Source: Impatiens glandulifera
Lineage: Eukaryota; Streptophyta; Magnoliopsida; Ericales; Balsaminaceae
Reading direction: 5' to 3'
DNA length: 64,000 nucleotides
NCBI RefSeq assembly: GCF_907164915.1
Contig: NC_061867.1
Location: 42,330,338-42,394,337 of the forward strand
The notes below the pieces were generated by a model, which was not told where the DNA came from, searched no databases, and worked only from the letters and a program-made list of their open reading frames with translations. This document shows, one piece after another, positions 35,701 through 45,225 of the stretch (position 1 is the stretch's first letter; the number at the start of each line of letters is the position of its first letter). The position numbers and the translations under genes were made by a program.

Positions 35701-36246
35701 TGGTTCTCCTGGTTGATTGAGAAGCAAAGGTTCTAGAACAGCGTTGAGGCCCAGTTGACTTGAATCCCCTTTGAGATGGCAGACATATAGTCAAACCGAT
35801 CTTGACTGTAGAGATTGAACGACCTTACCTTCCCTTGAAGCGCTTTCGCCACCACATCATTCAGAAAAATGAATTGTGGTTTGAGAGCCTTCTTACTCTC
35901 GTTAAGTCGAATCGTCGAACCATCAGCTAAGAAGACTGTCTTCATTTCCTCCGTCACCGCCGATGACAGATGTCGGTTGAACGTATGCCCTTCTGATGGA
36001 AGTTCAAAGAACTCCGCATAGACCGCTTCGTTGAAGAAGATTTCGGTTCCATTTACTGTTGCTACGATAGAATCACCCACCATTGTTGCAGACTTGAAGA
36101 ACTCTCTTACTTCCTTTTCGTGGAAGATGAACGATCCTCCCAAATACTTTCCCAGACCGGAATACTCAAGGGATCTGAACATTCGACCACCTCTTGCTGA
36201 TCGAACGTGTAAACGGAGGGAAAATCCACCTGTAAAGTACAATGGC
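32733..36246 (-). pseudogene. Envelope-like / plant transposon accessory gene with coiled-coil and RGG tail
   Basis: A single minus-strand frame of over 1,100 codons, broken only by stops at 35,733 (TAG), 34,500, 33,672 and 33,312 (TAA), plus a probable frameshift near 36,195 in the cut-off N-terminus. The first 170 residues are paralogous to the three accessory ORFs of the 13.6-kb element: GLGKYLGG, EVREFFKSAT, ELPSEGH, LKPQFIFLNDVVAKAL, VNWASTLF. Next come a Ser/Lys-rich linker, Glu-rich repeats (RTEASQEKEAEVS, RTEVSQEKEAEVS), coiled-coil-like Glu/Lys stretches and a GGRSGGDRGGR-type RGG region just before the end. RGG boxes often bind RNA; the role here is unknown. Its 3' end lies 190 bp from the polypurine tract. 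Confidence 0.65.
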
Positions 36247-37482
36247 CAAGGAATCAAATACAATCGCACGACTAGCTCTCTGTTGACCAGAACAGGCTCT
36301 GTTCAACTTACAAAATGAAGAATATCACTCAGCTAATACAATGCTTTGATTCTAACTCTTTCTTGATTGAACACTTAGTAAAAGCAAGAAACAGCTAACA
36401 GTAAGTTTTTGTAATTCACAATGTTCAGCAAAATGTATGGTCGTTCGTCCATTGTCTATAAGGATCTTTAAATAGGAGCAGGTACCAACGGTCGAATCTT
36501 CATAATGACACGTGGCGAGCTTCCATTGGAACGCCTCCATAGTACATAGTAGACTCTGAGCACTAAGATCGTGGTTGTACCAATCTGGTAGTGCGCCAAA
36601 TATTCTTCAAGGATATTTCTGCAAAAACAAGTACTAGGAAGAATATTTGCTTACGTGGCATTAATCAATTGGTTTCAACTGGCTGTCGTACTGATCTTCA
36701 TAGGAAATGGAGCAGGAGTAGCGTACAACTAGTTGATCATGGGTAGACGGGTGCTAGCTTCAAGCAACTGCTTAAGCCTAACATTAGACGTATTTCATTT
36801 AGACGACCTCGTCTAATGAAATTAGACGCCCACGTTTAATAGCACAATCCATTAAACCACCTGGTCTAATGGGATTAGACTTCACGTATAATTACAATTC
36901 ACTTCAGACTAATCTAAAGGAGTTAGACTGCACGTCTAACTGTACATCCCTTCAGACTAATCTGAAGGAGTTAGACTACACATCTAACTCTTACTAGTTA
37001 GATTTCGTCTAACTCCGCTAGTTAGAATGCACGTCTAACTCCGCTAGTTAGACTACACGTCTAATTCCGCTAGTTAGACTGCACGTCTAATTCCGCTAGT
37101 TAGACTGCACGTCTAACTCCGCTAGTTAGACTGCACGTCTAACTCCGCTAGTTAGACTGCACGTCTAACTCCGCTAGTTAGACTGCACGTCTAACTCCGC
37201 TAGTTAGACTGCACGTCTAACTCCGCTAGTTAGAATGCACGTCTAACTCCGCTAGTTAGACTGCACGTCTAACTCTGCTAGTTAGACTGCACGTCTAACT
37301 CAATGTATCTAATGTCAAATCAGTCTAATGAACCTCATTAAGACTGAGTCTAATATAACGTGTTTTCTATACACCTGCACCAAAAACAATTAGACACATA
37401 GATTGAGTTTTATATACATTCATCATCAAAATTCCAATAGTTAAACTACTTTGACACTTAATCAAAATAATTTGACCCAACA
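36247..37482 (-). repeat. 5' LTR of the deletion derivative (inner 282 bp missing)
   Basis: Matches 31,463-32,545 of the left LTR, beginning AAGGAATCAAATACAAT. It carries thirteen units of the 26-bp minisatellite (about 36,966-37,301). The inner end expected next to a PBS is deleted. Confidence 0.85.
36966..37301. repeat. 26-bp minisatellite in the right LTR, thirteen units
   Basis: Same unit as in the left LTR. The first units are degenerate (CACATCTAACTC, TTTCGTCTAACTC); the central ones are identical to each other, pointing to recent expansion by unequal exchange or replication slippage. Confidence 0.85.
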
Positions 37483-38480
37483 AAACATGATTATAGTTTC
37501 TTGGAAATCATTCAAACATGTTAACAAACATGTATAGCAACTATCTGGATCAAAAATCTAGATTTAAAACTAGAACACAATGACTTTAAAAAATTATTTT
37601 TCAAGTTTTGATTTTAAATTTTTTATTTAGGTTGATTTGATCGTTTCTCTTTCAACAGAAAGTTTATACATGATATATATAATGATTCTCAATAAAGAAA
37701 TCACACAATCAAGCATAAGAACACGATCAAACTGATCAAACAATAAATTTTGAAAAATATCAAATTTTCCAATCTCAAATCGTGATACAAACGATATGAA
37801 TGCATACCAACAGTGGGAGAATACTACTGGGTGTGTTGGAAGCTATTCAAGAGTCTGGATTGAAGCTTGGATTGTTGGAACAAGTTTTGACAAAAACTAG
37901 TTCGTCGAAATCTTCAAAGCTTGGATTCAAAGGATGAAGTTCGGTAATTAATGGGTTATTGGTTGATGATTTAGTCTACAGACCATAGGGGAAGGGTATT
38001 TATAGGGTAGATAGGTCGGTTCAGGAGAGGTAATTTGAGACAATTTTACCCTTCAGCGAGCTTATTCCTAAAATCATATACGGTAGTTGACAGCCTTATC
38101 TAGGGCCAGATAGAGCTTCTAGATAGAGGGGTATCGTAAGCGCTTACGAGAGGAGCACGTGGCCGAAAAAATCAAGGGATTTGATCGCCTATGGAGGAAG
38201 CTAGAGTTTCTGGAAGGTCGGACAGGTCGCGATTCTGGCCAGCGTAGCGTTCCAACGAAGAAGACAGCTGAAATGACGTTGTTTCGGCTAATGGTGTCCT
38301 ACGTTCCGTTGGTGGTCAGCGGCTTGACTAACGGGATTAGTCAGTCTTGTTAGTTGATCCAATGTGGGCGCGCGCGCGTGGCTCCACTACATCCGGCTAC
38401 GTGGGAGCATCTGGGCTGTTGGATAAGATCTAGGCACGCATTTGATGGTCCAAAATCCTACTACAAAGATTTAACAAAAG
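37483..38480 (+). repeat. Old LTR-like repeat, segment 3 (right of the nested Sirevirus derivative)
   Basis: Continues segment 2: the sequence GATCAAAACATGATTATAG is restored across the insertion. It has a TATTTATAGGG near 37,998 and a GC-richer part ending in GCGCGCGCGTGG near 38,370, which would fit the promoter/leader part of a large LTR. The short ORF at 38,159-38,353 has no recognisable domain. Confidence 0.45.
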
Positions 38481-39171
38481 TTCTGCTACACAAGATTATC
38501 CGATTTTATTTTTATTTAAAAGGTTATTAAAAATCAATTTTTAATCCTTTTTAAATTCATTTCTTCACCAAAAATTTCACAAAAAAAATATTTTTGGAAT
38601 CATAATAACAATTATGATCATATTTTATTTTATTTGGTATTTTTAGGGTATTTTATTTAATTACTTTAAGTCATGAATTAAACATAAATCATGAATAAAT
38701 CACAATTAAATATTTTAACCCTTCTTTGGTCTAATTTGGGTAAAATAAATACAATATTTTATCCTCAAATTACTTTTATAATTTTGTAAATTTTCATTAA
38801 TTAGGGTTTAATTATCACAATAATTAACCATTAATTAGGTTTTAATTCTATAAGTTATTTTGAATATAAAAATCCAAAATATTATTTTAATATGATTAAA
38901 AATAATAATGTTATTTGAAACTATGGTAAGTCAAATTTTCATGCTTACAACTATAAATGTATTACACATAATACATATATAGTAGTCACATAAGGGTTGT
39001 AGTGACGAGGTTTAGTTGTTTGGCCACGTCATACAACTAGCTTGGAGAAAGTATATAAGTTTTTGTGCTAAGGAGAATCATAAAATAGTATCATTCATCG
39101 ATAGTGGAGGGGTAAACGACTTTCATAAACTAGGGAATATCAAACAATCAGGAATTTTCCCCCACCTCCAC
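38481..39171. other. AT-rich spacer before the duplicated segment
   Basis: No gene or repeat recognised. Confidence 0.4.
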
Positions 39172-39205
39172 AATGCCTACGTCCCATTGGACGGCTCATT
39201 GCTAA

Positions 39206-39229
39206 GGGGGCAGGGGTGGGGGGAGGGGG
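39206..39229 (+). other. G-rich block with quadruplex potential (left copy)
   Basis: Four runs of four or more G separated by one or two bases (GGGGG, GGGG, GGGGGG, GGGGG) within 24 bp of otherwise AT-rich sequence. The same block is at 57,945-57,967. Confidence 0.75.
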
Positions 39230-40630
39230 AGATCCCATGCATTATAGTTTTCCTCTCGCAACATCACTCATTTAGTAACAAATTGTCGTTCCACATCGAC
39301 AATCTTTGCACATAATTTATAGAAATACCGACTCCAATCGTGTACTTCTAAAAGCAATGTTAATGTTATGTACTCTTTGTAGGCCTAGGCATTTATTAGG
39401 ATAAATCATATACATGCGTTATGTGTTATACCTTTTAAAATATGTCTATTAACTTGAAAACGTGTTACAAACATTTTTCAAAAGTTAAGTTTATGTTTTC
39501 AGTTAATCAATTTAATCTCCAATAGAGTCACAAAATAGTTGTAACTCCTGAAAACCCTTGTATTTGAAAGAGCTTGAGATTCGAGAGATTTCAACCTCGA
39601 TTTACATGTTACGAAATTTTTGTAAATAAAACATTATTTTAAAAGATTTATGAAATTAGTCCTTACCGTTTAAAATTAATTATAAAAATAATTAATGTTT
39701 GATCAAATTTCAAATAATCTTTTAAATTTGAAATTATTAAATAACAATTTGATTAAATAAATATTCATTTAAATTAATTTAAAAGATTATTTATTTGATA
39801 AAGAGTCGCCATTTGATTTTTAGTTTAAAATCAATAAAATGTATAGGTATACAAATGTATTTTTAACTAAAGTGTTGTTTGGTTCGTAGTTTAGTGATAC
39901 TCGGGAAAGAGCTTTCGCACTTAACCCTTCATACCTATTTTAAAAATGGTCTCTACTTTATAAAATATTATTTTTTGGAAAATTTGTTGTATAACGTTTT
40001 ATTTTAACCAATTAATATTCTTTTCCTAAACATGCATATGTTTTTGCATATTTAAATGTTAGTACTTGTTGTTGATGATAATGACTAAGAAGGAATATAC
40101 ATGAAGAACATCGGTTTTTAAAGACATTAAGGTTTAAAAATAAATCTCAAACGAACCCTTATAAAAATATTTTTTATGAAGATATTTTAAAAATATTTTG
40201 AAATCATTTTCTATTTTTGGGGTTTTTATAATATAGTTTATGATCTCAGAACTACAAAAATAATTTTGAAATATTAAAAAACGCAACCAAACGGATCCTA
40301 GGATCTGCCCTCGGCCATATGTGTTATTTTTATCGGTCGGGGGCTTAGGCCCTCGGTCTTGGGTTGGAATCTTTCGGTCAAGGTGCGGAGATCCTTGGTT
40401 GGGGTCCTGAAGTCCCTCAGTCGGGTGTGGAAATCACCAGCCCTGGGTTAGCTTAGGACTAACTTTGTTAGTTCCATGTTTGAGAATTCTCGGTCGGCTG
40501 CAAGATTTATTGGTCTTGGGTTAGCCCTAGGTTATGTTTTGTCGATCTTGAGTGTGAAGAACACTCAGTCCTAGGTTAGCCTTGGGTTAGGTTTTGTCAG
40601 TCTTGAGTGTGGTGAACACTTGGTCATGAC

Positions 40631-41133
40631 CAGTGTTCTAAACGGCGGTAGGCGGTGGCGGAGCGGTAAGTGACTGCCTACTGTCTCGGGCGCCTAGGCG
40701 GTGCTTAAGCGGTGCCTAGGCGGTTGAATATAAATATATTAAAGATGTTCTATAATTATCATTTTACTAAAAAGTCAAATTAATATTCTCTAATATAGTA
40801 ACATTTAACAAAAATAAGTATGTAGACGAGCTGGAGAAGAGATAGATGATTAGATGATCTAAGAAGATGTAGATGATCAAGGAGGTGAATGAGATAAGAA
40901 ACAGAAAAGAATAAAATAAATGAATTGGAATGAAAAGATTCATTTCAAAATTTAAATAAATAGTGGGTGATAAAGAGTTTTTTTTATTAAATATATATAC
41001 ATATATTAATCTTAGTAATTAATTAATTAAAAATAATAAATAATTAAATAATTTGACTGCCTCATGTATAGGCGGAGCGGTGTTGGACCGCCTACCGCCT
41101 AGGCGGCCGCCTCGACCGCCATTTAGAACACTG
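40631..41133. mobile_element. hAT-like non-autonomous MITE, 503 bp
   Basis: Terminal inverted repeats CAGTGTTCTAAA / TTTAGAACACTG continue into longer imperfect GC-rich arms (GGCGGTAGGCGG / CCGCCTACCGCC). An 8-bp target duplication GTCATGAC is at 40,623-40,630 and 41,134-41,141. The interior is AT-rich and non-coding. An 8-bp duplication is the hAT hallmark. The second copy of the host repeat has the uninterrupted site at 59,361-59,368. Confidence 0.95.
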
Positions 41134-41722
41134 GTCATGACTAAACCCGAGCTAAGTTTTTCTCGGTCCTACGAACTGATGTCCCTCGGTCCTTGCTAGA
41201 CCTGGGCTAGTTCTTCCGGTCCTCAAGAACACCTGAACTACAGGTTTTGCATATTTGCTTAAGGCCTAAATCCATTGATCCAAGATCATGGGAAGCTCAC
41301 AAACCTCACATGATCATTATGAACTTCATCCTAATGTGTCATTCAACATGGATGATGTTCCATTTAACCAAAATAGTTTTAATATAAAAATCGAGTTTTT
41401 AATTTTTAAGTTTTATTGAAGCGTAATGAGTTTGTTAATAGTTTCCTTATATTTCATATGATTGATTAGAACCAAAACATAAACATTGTATGTACATTTT
41501 GATCAATTCAAGAACTGAAATTTTTGTTTTTTTTATAAAAATTTAGTTTTTTTTATCAAACATGATCAAAATAGGTTCCCAACATCATTATAAACATGTT
41601 GAGAAATTTTCTGGGTTGTTGTTATTGAGGAATAACTCAATAACAGAAAACCTAATTTTGACTTTTTCAAATTCAAATTTGGGAATTTCTGATTGATTGT
41701 GTTTGGCTCCAATTGAAAGCTC

Positions 41723-41772
<50 letters not shown>

Positions 41773-41775
<3 letters not shown>

Positions 41776-42655
41776 GATGCTTAATTTTTAAAGTGTCCGG
41801 ATTGCCGGGTCGAGAGCTGTGGTTAATTTGAATATATATGTGAGAGTAAATGGATACTTGGGTTGGATTGTGGGTTGACCCGCCCATAAACTTAAAATAG
41901 TTAAAAATATAATTAAAATGCTATTTGTATGTTTCGAACTTGTAAACTAACAAAACAAGTACAACACTTTATATTTTAAATTCAACACCAAATTTCATGA
42001 ACGCGGGACATTTTAACAATAAAAGTTCAAATTTTTAACTAACTAATCTATATATATATATAATAATGCTTAATTTTTAAAGTGTCCGGATTGCCGGGTC
42101 GAAAGTTGTGGTTAATTTAGATATATATGTGAGAGTAAATAGATACTTGAGTCGGATTGTGGGTTGACCCGCCCATAAACTTAAAATGGTTAAAAATAAA
42201 ATTAAAAATGTTATATGTATGTTTCGAACTTGCAACCTAACAAAACAAGTATAATCTTTTAATCAACTAGGCTAACAACAAATTATATTTAAGATTCAAC
42301 ACCAAATTTGATGAACGCGAGACATTTTAATAATAAAAGTTCAGATTTTTAACTAACTAACTAATATATATATATATATATATAATAATGCTTAATTTTT
42401 AAATTCTCCGGATTGCCGGGTCGAGAGCTATGGTTAATTTGGATATATATGTGAGAGTAAATGGATATTTGGGTCGGATTGTGGGTTGACCCGCCCATAA
42501 ACATAAAACGGTTAAAAATAAAATTAAAAATGCTATTTGTATGTTTCAAACTTGAAACATAACAAAACAAGTACAACCCTTTAACCAACTAAGCTAACAA
42601 CACTTTATATTTTAGATTCAACACCAAATTTCATGAACGCAAAAATATTTTAAAA
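41773..42655 (+). repeat. Three tandem ~300-bp units separated by AT microsatellites (left copy)
   Basis: Units start near 41,773, 42,061 and 42,383 with AATGCTTAATTTTTAAA. Each contains TCCGGATTGCCGGGTCGA, GTGGGTTGACCCGCC and TTCAACACCAAATTT. (TA)n tracts lie before each unit; the one at 41,728-41,773 is long. ORFs rich in Tyr-Ile are translations of the (TA)n tract. Confidence 0.8.
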
Positions 42656-43282
42656 TTTATGAATTAGGTATGTAAAATTTTAATGCTTATAATGCTTATA
42701 ATGCTTATAATGCGTATACTTTTGTATAAATAATTCATTAATGTGTGATATTAAATTTATCCAAATTTAACTCTTAACTAATATCTACTCAAATATACCA
42801 TTACAATTTAAAAGTTTATAACCAGCGTTGAACATTTAAAAATGTAGAGAATAATAAAGTTGTTAGATAGGCTACTCATTTGGTGGTTTTGAACCATGTT
42901 TTTATTTGAATACAAATCAATTGATCATCTATCATTTGAATTTAAACGTATAAATCAGTTTATTATCTATTAATATGAAAATATTGTACTAATAATATAT
43001 ATGACATAGGTTTATCAACATCTTTTCCTCAAGAATTTAAGATTAAAGTTAATAAATAAAAGACAAATTACTCATTTGGTTAGATCATCGTACTAATAAT
43101 GTAAAGATCGTAAATTTATCTTAAAATGAAAACATAAGTCCAAACTTAAAAAGTAAGTAATACATTGGAATGGTTCGTCATTGTCGACCTTATTAAGGGG
43201 CATTTAGTCCGATCACTTGATCCCCTCTTACCCTCCCTTTCGATATTTTTTCCAACTCATTCATCCCTTAGATAGGGACATT

Positions 43283-43420
43283 TTTCTACAATTAACTCGT
43301 CATTAACGACCACTTCGTCTAGCATACTATGAGGATTCCGTATTCGATATACCTCTTACCCACACTTTAGACATTTTCTCCCAATCAAGTCATTATCGAG
43401 CTATATATATATAAAGAGTA
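43283..43420. repeat. Degenerate TCGTCATTATCGACCAC minisatellite, left part
   Basis: Words such as AACTCGTCATTAACGACCAC and CACACTTTAGACATTTTCTCCCAA recur here and at 57,230-57,550 on the other side of the Sirevirus. They mark the tract into which the element inserted. Confidence 0.6.
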
Positions 43421-43575
43421 ATGATATATACAACACTCTTGTATAACACCTTTATACAGCACATACCTGATTTGACAAGAAAGAGAAAATATATTTTGTA
43501 AAAATTACAAGAGAGAAAAAAATTCTTTTTGCCAAATCAAGTAGGTGTTGAATAAAGGTTTTAATATATATATAT
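43421..43575. mobile_element. Small foldback / MITE candidate next to the Sirevirus
   Basis: Inverted arms of about 35-38 bp: ACCTTTATACAGCACATACC... from 43,448 pairs with the reverse complement of the stretch ending near 43,562 (ACCTTTATTCAACACCTACT...). TA-rich sequence lies on both outer sides, suggesting a TA target. The element is short and non-coding; its outer ends are uncertain. Confidence 0.5.
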
Positions 43576-43587
43576 ATATATATATAT

Positions 43588-44879
43588 TGTTAGGATCTAG
43601 GTAGCCGCTGGAGGACCGGGGTTGGACCGGTTAGCGGTTCTCACTCGAAGGGTGGTGGTTAATCCGGTTAGAGATTAACACCGGGGTTTCAATACTACAC
43701 AGCCTGTCACAAACCCTTGAACTAGGTTCAAGTGCGAAGAGGTTTGCTTTCAGGTTGAAGCAGCACACTTGTATAATAGGCAGAACCGGTTTCGGATGAT
43801 GAAGGTTAAAGAGAATGGTGGGTCGGTTTCGGTAACCTGGTGATTCGGCTTAGATAAAGTTAAGTAGGTTATAGTGGTATGGATCGGTTAGATAATGGAA
43901 CCGGCAGAAAGTAAATGACAAAACATATTTTATGGATGTTCGGAGATAGAACTCCTACGTCACCCCTTCCTCTCGAAACCGCGAGAAGGATATTCACTAA
44001 GGAATACAAGTACAATCCGATCGAGACTTATTTCCTGCTCGATAACACTCTTACAATTTACACCGAAATTGTAAAACACACACTTTAACTTTAGCACTTA
44101 GGCTTTCTAGAACAACACAGTCTTATCACTTGTAGAATAAATGCTCTTAGAATTTCTCACTTGTCTCACTGTATGTCTGTGTTACTATATATCACACTTA
44201 CTCTTCTTCAACTGCCCCTTTTATAGGTGAAATATGCCAACGGTCATATTTCACTACCTTGAATTTGATTGGCTGAGCAGGGATGCAGAGGTTCAGTGAT
44301 TCAGTGATTCAGAGCCTGCGGTCGTTTCCTCAGACCTGATGGTCAACCTCAGACCTGGCAGTCTGTTCTTCCGGTGTGTAAGACAAACCTGCTAGGTTTG
44401 TCTTTTATTCAATGTAGACACTGTCTGTTAGACAGTTGTCTGTACTTGGAAGATCTCCTTTCTGACTTATCCCGAAGTGGAAAGATCCTGTTGTCTTCTG
44501 CAGCCTGCAGACTTATATGAATATGGAAGTGTTCAGTCTGTTCCTTTGGTATCATTCTCAACAGATACCCGAATTGTCTTCTTGTACTGGTCGGTCATTC
44601 GACTTAACCGGATGGCTTCCGGTATGGGTGATATAACCGGACTTCTTCCGGTTATTCCTCTGCCTTGTGGCTGGTCGGCTGTCTGATGTTTCCGGTTTTT
44701 AGGCTTTGGCCGATCCTTTCTTTGTGCGGTTATATTCCAAGTGTTCCTGGTCGGTTTAATGACTTGACCGGCTAGTTTTCTTTAGCCGGTTCTTTTGTTT
44801 GTCCGGTCCGGTTCCTTGTTCCTGCATGGAAGATTTATTTAAGTTAGGTTTATGTGAACCGGTCTAATTTTATCTAACA
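43588..44879 (-). repeat. 3' LTR of the Sirevirus
   Basis: Plus-strand edges TGTTAGG and CTAACA. It carries two insertions (8 and 19 bp) relative to the other LTR, both duplications of adjacent CAGTGATT and CTCAGACCT words. An ORF at 44,477-44,686 is identical to one in the other LTR and is not considered a gene. Confidence 0.95.
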
Positions 44880-44896
44880 ATTTCTCCTTTTTTGAT
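44880..44896 (-). promoter_or_regulatory. Polypurine tract of the Sirevirus
   Basis: Minus-strand AAAAAAGGAGAAAT directly before the 3' LTR. A second copy (AAAAAGGGAGAAAT) with the same ~40-bp flank occurs at 45,050-45,065. Confidence 0.75.
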
Positions 44897-45225
44897 TATT
44901 TTATTTAAAATTATCAAAATCATGTAAGTTTGCAAACGTAGGTCGGTTGTTTTGTTTGTCCGGATTTTTGAAACTAACTTGGAAGAATATTTCGAAAAAT
45001 TTGGAAAAATTTTTAGAAGTATTTTGGAAAAGTCTTATCTTTTTATCTTATCAATTTCTCCCTTTTTGATTATTTTATTTAAAATTATCAAAACCAAGTA
45101 GAGATGCAAAAGATGGCCGGTTTCAAAAATAACTTTATATATATATATATATACGATGGATAACCGAAATAGATAATAACATATAGAAATACTAAGGCAA
45201 GCATAGGTAAGAGAAAAGGGAGCCC

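Larger units (their letters stand above)
31181..37482 (-). mobile_element. Sirevirus-like deletion derivative lacking gag and pol
   Basis: Bounded by the 5-bp target duplication AAACA (31,176-31,180 and 37,483-37,487), with TGATAGG at the left edge and CCAACA at the right. The complete LTR at left (3' in element orientation) is followed at 32,546 by a polypurine tract (AAAAAAGGGAAAT on the minus strand). The coding part holds only the 3' accessory gene. The right LTR lacks its inner 282 bp, and PBS, gag and pol are absent. Accessory coding sequence joins the LTR abruptly at 36,247, so one deletion removed everything from within the 5' LTR to within or just before the accessory gene. Confidence 0.85.
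39172..43282 (+). repeat. Left copy of a long direct repeat (3.6 kb plus MITE)
   Basis: Matches 57,911-61,468 with few differences seen by eye. In order: TGCCTACGTCCC, a G-rich block, the AATCTCCAATAGAGTC and CTCGGGAAAGAGC landmarks shared with the older repeat at 18.5 kb, a TCGGTC-rich minisatellite (40,310-40,640 and 41,150-41,230), an AT microsatellite, three ~300-bp tandem units and an AT-rich end. It is longer than the right copy mainly because of the MITE at 40,631-41,133. The apparent end is where the right copy is cut by a copia LTR, so the true unit may be longer. No protein gene is present. Confidence 0.8.

Noticed and set aside
32211..37301. CRISPR-like appearance of the 26-bp repeats
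   Set aside because: The units are contiguous with no unique spacers, lie in the LTRs of a plant retroelement, and no cas-like gene is present.
39016..39315. 99-codon ORF across the edge of the duplicated repeat
   Set aside because: It spans the repeat boundary and the G-rich block; the right copy does not preserve its N-terminal half.
41588..41887. ORFs with long Tyr-Ile runs (also 42,361 and 60,558)
   Set aside because: Direct translations of (TA)n microsatellites.
44477..44686. 69-codon ORF repeated identically at 56,807-57,016
   Set aside because: Both lie inside the LTRs; identity only reflects LTR identity, and the translation has no domain.
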